Under the pieces are notes generated by a model that made no database searches, had not been told where the DNA came from, and saw only the letters and a list, made by a program, of their open reading frames with translations. From positions 37,128-101,127 of the forward strand of contig JAWKHS010000023.1 in NCBI GenBank assembly GCA_041394705.1: a stretch of 64,000 bases of DNA. The letters run 5' to 3'. The position numbers and the translations under genes were made by a program. This stretch comes from Vicinamibacterales bacterium. Its GTDB lineage: Bacteria; Acidobacteriota; Vicinamibacteria; Vicinamibacterales; UBA2999. Shown here piece after piece: positions 10,422-19,900 of this stretch (its first letter is position 1; each line of letters begins with the position of its first letter).

Positions 10422-11111
10422 ATGTCTGCCGCCGTGCCTGGTCGCGTGTTCGTGGTCGTGCCGGCCTACAACGAAGGCGCGCGCCTCGATCGGGTGCTCG
10501 CCGGCCTGGCGCCGACCGGCCACGCCGTGGTGGTCGTGGACGACGGATCCCGGGACGACACGGCCGCCGTCGCGCGGGCGCGCGGATGCTACGTCCTGCG
10601 TCACAGCATCAACCGCGGCCAGGGCGCGGCGCTGCAGACGGGCATCACGTTCGCGCTCAGGGAAGGCGCCGACTGGATCGTGACCTTCGACGCCGACGGA
10701 CAGCATCAGGTGGCCGACATGCCCGCGCTCCTGGCGCCGCTCGTGGCCGGCCGCGCCGACGTGGCCCTGGGCAACCGCTTCCTGAGCGGCACGTCGAACG
10801 TGCCGGCGCTGCGCAAGATCGTGCTGCACGTGGCGCGCGTCATCACCTTCCTCACTTCCGGCGTCCGCGTCGGCGACACGCACAACGGCTACCGCGCGCT
10901 CTCCCGCAAGGCGGCCCTGGCCATCGACCTCAAGCAGGACCGCATGGCGCACGCGTCCGAGATCTACGACCAGATCCTGCGCGCGCGGCTGGCGTTCGTC
11001 GAAGTGCCGGTGTCCATCCGCTACAGCGAGGAGACGCTGGCGAAGGGCCAGCGGCTGTCGAACTCCGTGAGCGTGCTCTTCCAATACATGTTCGGGAAGA
11101 TCAACTCGTGA
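10422..11111 (+). CDS. Family 2 glycosyltransferase, polyprenyl-phosphate type
   Basis: 229 residues forming a GT-A domain: VFVVVPAYNEG at the start, VVVVDDGSRDD (first Asp pair), and VTFDADGQHQ (the metal-binding DxD-like site). No C-terminal membrane helices are present, so this is the soluble DPMS/WcaA-like form that typically transfers a sugar to a polyprenyl phosphate. The following gene encodes a small membrane protein (DUF2304) that often partners such enzymes and may anchor it. Its stop overlaps the next start (GTGA at 11108). Acceptor and donor sugars are unknown. Confidence 0.88.
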   Translation: MSAAVPGRVFVVVPAYNEGARLDRVLAGLAPTGHAVVVVDDGSRDDTAAVARARGCYVLRHSINRGQGAALQTGITFALREGADWIVTFDADGQHQVADMPALLAPLVAGRADVALGNRFLSGTSNVPALRKIVLHVARVITFLTSGVRVGDTHNGYRALSRKAALAIDLKQDRMAHASEIYDQILRARLAFVEVPVSIRYSEETLAKGQRLSNSVSVLFQYMFGKINS

Positions 11112-11479
11112 CCGTGTTCCAGATCGTCTTCACGACCGTGTTCGCGCTGCAGGCGTTGGTGGCCCTCCGCCGCTTCGCCCGCGCGCACCACATCGCGTCG
11201 CTCGTGTTCGCGGCCCTGTGGATCGCGGCCGTCGTGGTGGTGGTGGATCCCGAACTCTCGACGCGGGCCGCGCGCCTGGTGGGCATCGGCCGGGGCGTGG
11301 ACCTGGTCATCTACGCGCTCCTGTCCCTGTTCCTGTGGGCGCACTACCAGCAGTACCTGCGCTACAAGCGCCTCGAGCACCAGGTGACGAGGCTCGTGCG
11401 CGAGATGGCGATCGCCGCCGCGGTCCGCCCGGGCGTCCCGGGAGCCCCGCCCGGGGCCTCGACCCGGACCGGCGCCTGA
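11108..11479 (+). CDS. DUF2304 small membrane protein
   Basis: 123 residues starting at a GTG that overlaps the glycosyltransferase stop. Three hydrophobic helices are visible: residues 2-18, a second around VFAALWIAAVVVVVD, and a third around VDLVIYALLSLFLWAHY. The last is followed by KRLEHQVTRLVREMAI, a short amphipathic segment typical of DUF2304. This family is regularly encoded beside GT2 enzymes and is thought to help anchor or regulate them; that role is inferred from context. Its stop overlaps the next start as TGATG. Confidence 0.85.
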   Translation: MTVFQIVFTTVFALQALVALRRFARAHHIASLVFAALWIAAVVVVVDPELSTRAARLVGIGRGVDLVIYALLSLFLWAHYQQYLRYKRLEHQVTRLVREMAIAAAVRPGVPGAPPGASTRTGA

Positions 11480-12594
11480 TGCCGCTGCCGCGCGCCCTCG
11501 TGCGGGCCGGCGCCGCCGGCCTGCTGCTGCTGACCCTGGTCTATCAGTCGAAGGGCAACCACGATCTCGTGTGGGGCACGGATCCCGGGTCGGCGGTGGA
11601 CCTGTTCAACCGGGACCACGAGCAGGCGCTCTTCACCGGCGGGCAGAATCCGTTCGACGTGTCCACCGGCAGCCAGCCCCCCTGGGGCTATCCGACCGGG
11701 GTCCTGCTGACGTGGCCGCCCTGGCCGGCGGTGCGCGCCTACTTCGCGCTGCTGAACCTCGGTGCTCTGCTGTTCCTCATGTGGTGGGCCTACCGCGAGG
11801 CCCGCGGCCTGCCGCCGGACGCCCGGTGGCTCGTGGCCGGGGCCGTGGCGGCGTTCGGCGGTTCGGTGACGGCCACGGAGGTGGGGCAGGTCGGCATCGT
11901 CGTGACCGCGCTGCTCGCCGGCGCCCTCTGGTGCGACGAGCGGACGCATCCGCTGTGGACGGGCGCGCTCGTGGCGTTCGCGCTCATCAAGCCCACCGTG
12001 TCGGCCCCGTTTGCCATCGCCCTGCTGGTCAGCGGCCGGTACCGCGCGAGCGCGGTCGCCGCCGGCTACGGCGTGGCGGCGAGCGCGGCCACGTGGGCCA
12101 TCACCGGCGCGACGCCCTGGCGCATGCTCGGGCAACTGGCCAGGGCGGCCGGCGGCTACGCCAGCGAGGGCACCTTCGGCCTGGTCGAGATCCTGGGGCC
12201 GCTCGGTGTTCCCGACGCGCTCCTCAACCCGGCGGCGGCGGTCGTGGTCACGGTGCCGGGTCTGATCCTGATGTGGACCGTGAGGCCATCCCTGCCCGCC
12301 ACCTTCGCGGTGGCCGCGGTGTGGGGCCGGCTGTGGACGTACCACAAGTCGTACGACGACGTGATGCTCGCCTTCGTCCTCGTGCCGCTGGCGATCGCGG
12401 CCCTGCGCGCGCGCGCGGTGGGGCCGGCGCTGGCGGCATTCGCGGCAATGGGGCTCCTGGCCTGGGTGCCGGGCCGCGTGCTCGCGTTCGAACCGGTCCA
12501 GATCGCGCAACTCGTCGTGTGGCCGTGCGCCCTCGCGGTCGTCCTGGTGGACGCGTCGCGCCGCCCCGCGCCCGCTGCGGTCGCCCTCCACTGA
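11479..12594 (+). CDS. Polytopic GT-C-like (DUF2029/GT87-type) membrane glycosyltransferase
   Basis: 371 residues with about ten hydrophobic helices. The early loop DLFNRDHEQALFTGGQNPFD carries acidic residues, and PWGYPTGVLLTWP is a Pro-rich segment, as in DUF2029 mannosyltransferase-type enzymes that use polyprenyl-phosphate sugars on the outer side of the membrane. Alone, the family call is moderate. Context supports it: the two preceding overlapping genes would make and anchor the lipid-linked sugar donor. Start at the ATG of a TGATG overlap. Confidence 0.7.
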   Translation: MPLPRALVRAGAAGLLLLTLVYQSKGNHDLVWGTDPGSAVDLFNRDHEQALFTGGQNPFDVSTGSQPPWGYPTGVLLTWPPWPAVRAYFALLNLGALLFLMWWAYREARGLPPDARWLVAGAVAAFGGSVTATEVGQVGIVVTALLAGALWCDERTHPLWTGALVAFALIKPTVSAPFAIALLVSGRYRASAVAAGYGVAASAATWAITGATPWRMLGQLARAAGGYASEGTFGLVEILGPLGVPDALLNPAAAVVVTVPGLILMWTVRPSLPATFAVAAVWGRLWTYHKSYDDVMLAFVLVPLAIAALRARAVGPALAAFAAMGLLAWVPGRVLAFEPVQIAQLVVWPCALAVVLVDASRRPAPAAVALH

Positions 12595-12618
12595 GCCCGC
12601 GGCGCCACCGGACCGCGA

Positions 12619-12637
12619 CGCCAGAACCGGTCTGGCG
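12619..12637 (+). terminator. Possible hairpin terminator after glycosyltransferase operon
   Basis: Inverted repeat CGCCAGA / TCTGGCG (7 bp stem, 5-base loop) lies 24 bases after the stop of the preceding gene. The following sequence is only mildly T-rich, so this may be a weak or Rho-assisted terminator. Confidence 0.4.
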
Positions 12638-12907
12638 CATCCTGTCCTGACCGGATAGCCGGCGTTGGGGCGGGCGGCGTCGCGACCGGGCCCCGTCGCG
12701 GGCGTCGGCCCTCGCCGGCAAACGGGAATTTCCGGCAGCGCCCCGGCCGCGCCGCGGCTGCCGCGCTCTGTAAATGGCGTCGATAAGGCATCGTCATGGC
12801 TTTGTATGGTGTTCTTGCCTGGCTCCGACTACTGCCTTACCGTGGTCTCGCATACAGTGTCTTCCCGTAAGTGGCTGATCGATAAGGCGTTAGCGTCAAC
12901 TTTCGGC
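12638..12907 (+). other. Gene-free promoter-proximal stretch with repeated CGATAAGGC
   Basis: Within the gene-free stretch 12595-13038 the G+C content falls clearly after base 12770. The 9-mer CGATAAGGC occurs at 12781-12789 and again at 12880-12888, 99 bases apart, and the near-complementary TGCCTTAC occurs at 12833-12840. I see no coding sequence. These could be operator sites for the TonB-dependent receptor gene downstream, but that is inference. Confidence 0.35.
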
Positions 12908-12936
12908 TTGTCAGACCGCGAAATCCGCCGTAGCAT
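12908..12936 (+). promoter_or_regulatory. Sigma-70-like promoter of first TonB-dependent receptor
   Basis: TTGTCA (12908-12913), a 17-base spacer, then TAGCAT (12931-12936). A start near 12943 would leave a leader of about 96 bases, which contains the short inverted repeat CACAT/ATGTG at 12962-12980 and a strong Shine-Dalgarno GAGGTGA just before the ATG at 13039. Confidence 0.6.
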
Positions 12937-13038
12937 CCCCCGGCGCGTCACGGGCTGCATCCACATGTCTCCTGGATGTGACCGCCTCGCCGCTCCCCGG
13001 CGTCGCGGCTTCTCGTCACGTGGCCGAACGAGGTGACC

Positions 13039-16000
13039 ATGCAGATGTTTCGGACAGCGTTGATCGTCGCTGCGGTGATAGCCGCAAGCTCCGGCGTCTC
13101 CACCGCCCAGACGTTCACGGGCGGCGTGAGAGGCGCGGTGAAGGACGCGAACGGCGTCATCCCCGGCGTGACCGTACAGTTGGTCAACGAGGAAACGGGA
13201 CAGGCCCGCGAAGCGGTCTCGAACGAGTCGGGCGAGTACAACTTCGCGGCCGTGCCGCCGGGCCTGTACACGATCAAGGCGACGCTGACCGGCTTCAAGA
13301 CCTACGAGAACACCGGCGTCCGCGTGGCGGCGCAGCAGTTCATCACGCTCGATGTCACCCTCGAGGTCGGTGAACTGCAGGAGACAATCACCGTCACCGG
13401 GGCCGCGCCCGTCATCGACACGTCGAATGCGACGGGCGGCGGCGTCATCAGCACCGAGCAGATGGCGGCCCTGCCGAGCGGCGGGCGGTCGGCGTTCCTC
13501 TTCGCCGTGACGCTGCCGACGGTCGTCGCGTCGGGCGACCCGCAGTTCAACCGCCAGCAGGACCAGACCAACGCGTCGCTGCTGTCGCTCGGCGGCGGCA
13601 CCCGCCGCGGCAACAACTACCTGATCGATGGCGTGCCGGTGACCGACATCCGGAACCGCGCCTCCGCCAACCCCACGATCGAGGCGCTCGACGACGTCGC
13701 CGTGCAGGTGCACAACTACGACGCCGAGACCGGCCGCACCGGCGGCGGTACCTTCAACGTGGCGACCCGCTCGGGCACGAACAACTGGCGCGGCAGCGTC
13801 TTCTACCAGAACCGTCCCCGCTGGGGCTCGGCCAACAACTACTTCTCCGAGAAGAACGGCGTGCCCCTGCCGAACACCTACTACCACCTCGGTGGCGGCG
13901 GCTTCGGCGGCCCCATCCTGAGGAACCGCACCTTCTTCTGGGTGGCGGGCGAGGGCTACGGGTCGAACTCGACGCGTGGCAACAACCTGCGGCTGCCGAC
14001 GGCCCGTGAGAAGACCGGCGACTTCTCGCAGACGACCGACGCCAACGGCAACCTCGTCGTCATCTACGACCCGCTCACGGGCGACGCCAACGGCAACGGC
14101 CGCACGCCGTTCCCGGGCAACATCATCCCGGCCAACCGCATCAACCCCGTCTCGCGGGCGATCCTGAGCTACCTCAAGGACCCCACGACCGACGTCAGCA
14201 ACGGCCTGTCGAACTTTCCGGCCACGGCCGAGATCATCGACCGCGCGCAGATGTACACCGGCAAGCTCGATCATCGCTTCAGCGACAAGGTCTCGCTGTC
14301 GGGCTTCTACCTGTACAACAAGACGGACGAGCCTTGCGCGAACTACCTCGAGCCCGGCCTGAACGGACCCAACCGGTTCATCGACAGCGGCGACTACATC
14401 CTGCGCCGGCGCGTCCACGTCCTGGCGCTGAACAACACCTGGCTGCCGTCGAGCAACACGGTCGTCACCCTGCGGTACGGCCTGACGCAGTTCCACGACG
14501 ACGACACGCTCTCGATCGACTTCGATCCGGCGACGCTGGGCTTCAACAGCGCCTTCAGCAACGCCATCCAGACGAAGAAGTTCCCGAACATCCTGTTCGA
14601 CGACTACTACGACCTGGGCGCGATCGACCCGTCCAATCGCAACCTCTACTCGTGGAGCGCCAACGCCACGGCGTCGAAGCTGCTCGGCCGCCACACCGTC
14701 AAGGCCGGTGTGGACTACCGCACCATCGGCATCGACACCCAGTCGTTCTCGGGCGGCGCCGGCAACTTCAACTTCGACAGCCGCTACACCTCGGCCAACC
14801 CGAACACCAACGGCGTGCGCGGCGCCAACCCGTCGGGCAACGACCTGGCGAGCATGCTGCTCGGCTATCCGTCGGGCGACCCGGGCAACCTGAGCCGCAT
14901 CCTCGTCTCGGAGCCCGCGAACTACTTCACCCGCTACTACGGCGCCTACCTCCAGGACGACTTCCGCGTCGGTCCGAAGCTGACCATCAACGGCGGCATC
15001 CGGGTCGAGCACGAAGACGGGCTGCGTGAGGAGGAGAACCGCTTCACGGTGGCCTTCGACCGCACGCTCGACCCCGGCGGCGTCCTGGGCAGCACGATCG
15101 TGAATGGCAACCCCGTCCGCGGCGGCCTGGTCTACGCCGGCGTGAATGGCGCGCCGACCCAGCAGGGCGACCAGCCGGCGCTGAAGGTGTCGCCTCGCCT
15201 CGGCCTGGTCTACTCGATCAATCCGAAGACCGTCGTCCGCACCGGCTACGGCGTGTACTACGCGCCCTGGAACTACCAGTTCGTGGGCGCGACCAACTAC
15301 GGCCAGGTCGGGTACAGCCAGGACACGTTCATGACCCAGGGGCAGTACTTCCCGACCACGACCCTGACCAACCCGTTCCCTGGCGGCGTCACCCAGCCCC
15401 GCGGCAACTCGCTCGGCGCGCTCGAAGGCGTGGGCAACCCCGGCGGCATCGAGTTCATCGATCAGGACAAGAAGGCCCCGTACGTCCAGCAGTACTCGTT
15501 CGACATCAACCGCGAGCTGCCGGGCAACATCGCGGTCGGGTTCGAGTACTCGGGCGCGACGGGCCGGAACCTGGGCCTCGGCGGCTCGAACGACGGCGTG
15601 CTGAACATCAACCAGCTCGATCCGAGCTACCTCTCGCTCGGGTCGGCCCTGAACGACCGCGTGCCCAACCCCTTCTTCGGCAATCCCGCGGGGCAGGGCT
15701 TCGCGGTGACGAGCCCGACCATCGCGCGCGCGCAGCTGCTGCGGCCGTTCCCCCAGTTCGGCAACATCCTGATGCGCCAGAACACGGGCGGCAGGAACCA
15801 GTACCACGCGGCGATCTTCAAGTTCGAGAAGCGCATCAGCAACGGCTGGGGCGGGCGCATCAACTACACCTGGAGCCGTCTCAAGGACAACCAGTTCGGC
15901 GAGACCAACGCCTACTCCGACACCAACGGCAACGCCCAGAACGCGTATGACCTGGATGCCGAGTACGCCATCAGCCTGCTGGACGTGCCGCACAAGCTGG

Positions 16001-16551
16001 TGATCTCGCCGGTGGTCGAGCTGCCGTTCGGCGAAGGGAAGCGGTGGGCCACGGATGGCTTCGCCAAGCACGTGCTGGGCGGCTGGACGCTGTCGTCGAT
16101 CGTCGCCTTCGAGAGCGGGTTCCCGATCTCGGTGTCGAACAACTCGAACAACCTCTCGAGCGCGTTCTTCCGGGTGCAGCGTCCGAATCTCGTCGGGGAT
16201 CCCGAGACGTCCGGCAGCCGTGAGGATCGGTTCTTCTTCAACGGCAACCCCGGCGTGTGGCTCGACAGCGCGGCGTTCGCGAACCCGGGCTCGTTCGTGC
16301 TGGGCACCGCCCCGCGGACGTTGGACAACGCCCGGACCCCGCACCGCAACAACTGGGACTTCGTCGCCAGCAAGGACGTGCACCTGGGTGGCAACGCCCG
16401 TGGGCAGTTGCGGATCGAGGTGCTGAACGTGACCAACACGGTGAAGACGCGCGGACCGAACTCGGTGTTCGGCTCCTCGTCCTTCGGCCGCGTCACCTCC
16501 CAGCGGGGCTTCATGCGCCTGACGCAGATCATGTTCCGCATGTCGTTCTAG
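13039..16551 (+). CDS. Oar-like TonB-dependent receptor with carboxypeptidase-regulatory-like domain (copy 1)
   Basis: 1170 residues. Order of parts: signal peptide ending STAQ (about residues 1-24); an immunoglobulin-like carboxypeptidase regulatory domain (GGVRGAVKDANGVIPGVTV through about residue 115); a plug domain (VIDTSNATGGGVISTEQM, then GGGTRRGNNYLIDGVPVTD); and a long outer-membrane beta-barrel ending in RMSF, with the terminal Phe typical of barrel insertion. Oar-like proteins of this build are abundant in Acidobacteriota and are thought to import large substrates, often oligosaccharides; the substrate here is unknown. The ATG at 13039 is chosen over a GTG two codons earlier because it follows AACGAGGTGACC. 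A near-duplicate follows at 16986 with the same ribosome-binding region. Confidence 0.92.
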   Translation: MQMFRTALIVAAVIAASSGVSTAQTFTGGVRGAVKDANGVIPGVTVQLVNEETGQAREAVSNESGEYNFAAVPPGLYTIKATLTGFKTYENTGVRVAAQQFITLDVTLEVGELQETITVTGAAPVIDTSNATGGGVISTEQMAALPSGGRSAFLFAVTLPTVVASGDPQFNRQQDQTNASLLSLGGGTRRGNNYLIDGVPVTDIRNRASANPTIEALDDVAVQVHNYDAETGRTGGGTFNVATRSGTNNWRGSVFYQNRPRWGSANNYFSEKNGVPLPNTYYHLGGGGFGGPILRNRTFFWVAGEGYGSNSTRGNNLRLPTAREKTGDFSQTTDANGNLVVIYDPLTGDANGNGRTPFPGNIIPANRINPVSRAILSYLKDPTTDVSNGLSNFPATAEIIDRAQMYTGKLDHRFSDKVSLSGFYLYNKTDEPCANYLEPGLNGPNRFIDSGDYILRRRVHVLALNNTWLPSSNTVVTLRYGLTQFHDDDTLSIDFDPATLGFNSAFSNAIQTKKFPNILFDDYYDLGAIDPSNRNLYSWSANATASKLLGRHTVKAGVDYRTIGIDTQSFSGGAGNFNFDSRYTSANPNTNGVRGANPSGNDLASMLLGYPSGDPGNLSRILVSEPANYFTRYYGAYLQDDFRVGPKLTINGGIRVEHEDGLREEENRFTVAFDRTLDPGGVLGSTIVNGNPVRGGLVYAGVNGAPTQQGDQPALKVSPRLGLVYSINPKTVVRTGYGVYYAPWNYQFVGATNYGQVGYSQDTFMTQGQYFPTTTLTNPFPGGVTQPRGNSLGALEGVGNPGGIEFIDQDKKAPYVQQYSFDINRELPGNIAVGFEYSGATGRNLGLGGSNDGVLNINQLDPSYLSLGSALNDRVPNPFFGNPAGQGFAVTSPTIARAQLLRPFPQFGNILMRQNTGGRNQYHAAIFKFEKRISNGWGGRINYTWSRLKDNQFGETNAYSDTNGNAQNAYDLDAEYAISLLDVPHKLVISPVVELPFGEGKRWATDGFAKHVLGGWTLSSIVAFESGFPISVSNNSNNLSSAFFRVQRPNLVGDPETSGSREDRFFFNGNPGVWLDSAAFANPGSFVLGTAPRTLDNARTPHRNNWDFVASKDVHLGGNARGQLRIEVLNVTNTVKTRGPNSVFGSSSFGRVTSQRGFMRLTQIMFRMSF

Positions 16552-16560
16552 CGACCGGCG

Positions 16561-16628
16561 CCGGGACCCTCGACGGGTCCCGGAGCTTCGAACGGCCCGA
16601 AAGGCGGCACCCACGGGTGCCGCCTTTC
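16561..16628 (+). terminator. Double hairpin terminator after receptor copy 1
   Basis: Two inverted repeats follow the stop: CCGGGACCC/GGGTCCCGG (16561-16583) and the stronger GAAAGGCGGCACC/GGTGCCGCCTTTC (16599-16628). The second ends in TTTC and has the shape of an intrinsic terminator. A close copy of it follows receptor copy 2. Confidence 0.75.
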
Positions 16629-16639
16629 GCATGTACGAG

Positions 16640-16802
16640 CCCGTGCGCCGACCGGCAGCATCGCTACGCATGCGTCTGTAATTGCCTCAAAAGAATGGCC
16701 TTAACACCCCTCTTTCATTCACATGAAAGACGGTAGTGTGTCCGTGTTTTTGGATTCAAATAGGCAATCTTGGATAAACCATTTCTGGTGTCATCCAAAC
16801 AC
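16640..16802 (+). other. AT-rich gene-free stretch upstream of receptor copy 2
   Basis: The gene-free interval 16552-16985 becomes markedly AT-rich from about 16675 to 16830, unlike anything else in the window except the recA upstream region. It holds an inverted repeat TTGGAT/ATCCAA (16770-16775 and 16793-16798), which could be an operator just upstream of the promoter. No credible coding sequence is seen. Confidence 0.4.
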
Positions 16803-16832
16803 TTGCACTTCGCATGGTTTACACCCTACTAT
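16803..16832 (+). promoter_or_regulatory. Sigma-70-like promoter of receptor copy 2
   Basis: TTGCAC (16803-16808), an 18-base spacer, then TACTAT (16827-16832). The predicted leader is about 146 bases and ends in GAAGAGGTGACC before the ATG at 16986, nearly identical to the ribosome-binding region of copy 1, although the promoters themselves are not alike. Confidence 0.55.
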
Positions 16833-16985
16833 CGTGCCCGTTTTCGCGCCGGTCAGCCTGTCGCGCTCCCTCCACCCGCTTGGCACGGACGGTGGATCCA
16901 GCCGCGGGACGTCCTGCGAAGACACCCCCGCGCGGTGCGCCTTGAGGAGGCGCGGAGGGTCGGGACTACTAACGAAGAGGTGACC

Positions 16986-19900
16986 ATGAAGAGCCTGCGG
17001 CAACTGCTGGTCGTCGCCACGATCGTGGCGGTGACTGGAAGCCTCGCGGCAGCCCAGACGTTTACGGGCGGCGTGCGAGGGGCGGTGAAGGACGCGAATG
17101 GCGTCATCCCCGGTGTGACGGTGCAACTGATCAACGAGGCGACGGGACAGGCCCGCGAGGCGGTCTCGAACGAGTCCGGCGAATACAACTTCGCGGCCGT
17201 GCCCCCGGGCCTCTACACGATCAAGGCCACGCTCACGGGCTTCAAGACGTACGAGAACACCGGTGTCCGCGTGGCGGCCCAGCAGTTCATCACCCTCGAC
17301 GTCACCCTCGAGGTCGGTGCGCTGCAGGAAACCATCACCGTCACGGGCGCCGCGCCGGTCATCGACACGTCGAACGCCACGGGCGGCGGCGTCATCAGCA
17401 CCGAGCAGATGGCGGCCCTGCCGAGCGGCGGCCGCTCCGCGTTCCTCTTCGCCGTCACGCTGCCCACCGTCGTCGCCTCCGGTGACCCGCAGTTCAACCG
17501 CCAGCAGGACCAGACGAACGCGTCGCTGCTGTCGCTCGGCGGCGGCACCCGCCGCGGCAACAACTACCTGATCGACGGCGTGCCGGTGACCGACCTCCGC
17601 AACCGCGCCTCCGCCAACCCCACGATCGAGGCCCTCGACGACGTCGCCGTGCAGGTGCACAACTACGACGCCGAGACCGGCCGGACCGGCGGCGGCACGT
17701 TCAACGTGGCGACCCGCTCGGGCACGAACTCCTGGCGCGGCAGCGGCTTCTACCAGAACCGCCCGCGGTGGGGCATGGCCAACAACTTCTTCTCGGAGAA
17801 GGCGGGCGTGCCGCTGCCCGACACCTACTTCCACCTCGGCGGCGGCGGCTTCGGCGGCCCCATCCTGAAGAACCGCACCTTCTTCTGGGTGGCGGGCGAG
17901 GGCTACGGGTCGAACACGACGCGCAACGGCTCGCTCCGCCTGCCGACCGCGCGTGAGAAGGCCGGCGACTTCTCGCAGTCGTTCGACAGCAACGGCAACC
18001 TCGTGGTGATCTACGACCCGCTCACGGGCGACGCCAACGGCAACGGCCGCACGCCGTTCCCGGGGAACATCGTCCCGGCGAACCGCCTGAACCCGGTCGC
18101 GACGAAGATGCTGAGCTATCTGAAGAACCCGACCAACGACGTCTCGAACGGCCAGGACAACTTCTTCAGCACGGCCGAGATCAACGACCGCGCGCAGATG
18201 TACACGGGCAAGGTGGACCACCGTTTCAGCGACAAGATCTCGCTGACGGGCTTCTACCTCTACAACAAGACGGACGAGCCGTGCGCGAACTACCTCGAGC
18301 CCGGCCTGAACGGCCCGAACCGGTTCATCGACAACGGCGACTACATCCTGCGCCGCCGCGTCCACGTGCTGTCGCTGAACAACACCTGGCTGCCGTCGAG
18401 CAACACGGTCGTCACCCTGCGCTACGGCATCACGAAGTTCATCGACAACAACACCCTGTCGATCGACTTCGACCCCGCCGACCTGGGCTTCAACTCGGCC
18501 TTCGCCAGCGCCATCCAGACCAAGAAGTTCCCGGTCGTCAACATCACCGACTACTACCAGCTCGGCGCGATCGACCCGGTGGACATCAACTGGTACTCCT
18601 GGAGCGCCAACGCCACGGCGTCGAAGCTCCTCGGCCGCCACACGCTGAAGGCCGGCGCGGACTACCGCACCATCGGCACCGACACCCAGTCGTTCTCGGG
18701 CGGCGCCGGCGTGTTCAACTTCGACCGCCGGTACACGTCGCTGAACCCGAACGCCAACGGCGTCAACGGCGCCTCGCCCTCGGGCAACGCCCTCGCCACC
18801 ATGCTCCTCGGCTACCCCTCGGGTGACCCGGGCAACCTGAGCCGCATCTTCGTCTCCGAGCCGGCCAACTACTTCGTGCGCTACTTCGGCGGCTACCTGC
18901 AGGATGACTTCCGCGTGGGTCCGAAGCTGACCGTGAACGGAGGCATCCGCCTCGAGCACGAGTCGGGACTCATGGAAGAGGACAACCGCTTCACGGTGGC
19001 CTTCGACCGCACCCTGAACCCCGGCGGCGCCCTCGGCAACGTGGTCGTCAACGGCAGCCCCGTGCGCGGCGGTCTCGTCTACGCCGGCCAGAACGGCGCC
19101 AACACCTACCAGGGCAACCCCCGCGCCGTGAAGGTCTCGCCGCGCGTCGGCGTGGTCTACTCGATCAACCCGAAGACGGTCATCCGGACCGGCTACGGCG
19201 TGTACTGGGCCCCCTGGAACTACCAGGGCATCAGCTCGACCAACTACGGCCAGACCGGCTACAGCCAGAACACGTTCATGTCGCAGGGGCAGTACATCCC
19301 CACGACGAACCTGACCAACCCGTTCCCGGGCGGCGTGACCCAACCGCGCGGCAACACGCTCGGCGCGCTCGAGGGCGTCGGCAGCACCGGCGGCATCGAG
19401 TTCATCGACCAGGACAAGCGGTCGCCCTACGTCCAGCAGTACTCGTTCGACATCAACCGCGAGCTGCCGGGCAACGTCGCGATCGGCTTCGAGTACTCGG
19501 GCGCGACCGGCCGTGACCTCGGCCTCGGCGGCTCGAACGACGGCACCCTGAACATCAACCAGCTCCCGGTCAGCGCGCTTGCGCTCGGCACGGCGCTGAA
19601 CGATCAGGTGCCGAACCCGTTCTTCGGCCTGCCGGCGGGCCAGGGCTTCGCGGTGACGAGCCCGACGATCACCCGCGCGCAGAGCCTGCGGCCGTTCCCG
19701 CAGTTCGGCGACATCATCATGCGGCAGAACACGGGCGGCCGGAACCAGTACCACGCGGCCATCTTCAAGTTCGAGAAGCGCGTCAGCAACGGCTGGGGCG
19801 GCCGCATCAACTACACCTACTCGCGGCTGAAGGACAACCAGTTCGGCGAGACCAACTCCTACTCGGCGACCAACGGCAACGCGCAGAACGCGTACGACCT

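Noticed and set aside
12829..16671. A 1280-codon open frame antisense to the first TonB-dependent receptor, and a similar 1168-codon one antisense to the second (16791-20297).
   Set aside because: Their products are Arg/Val/Glu/Ala-rich low-information sequence with no motifs. They arise because high-GC codon bias removes stop codons on the opposite strand, and the sense frame is an unmistakable receptor.
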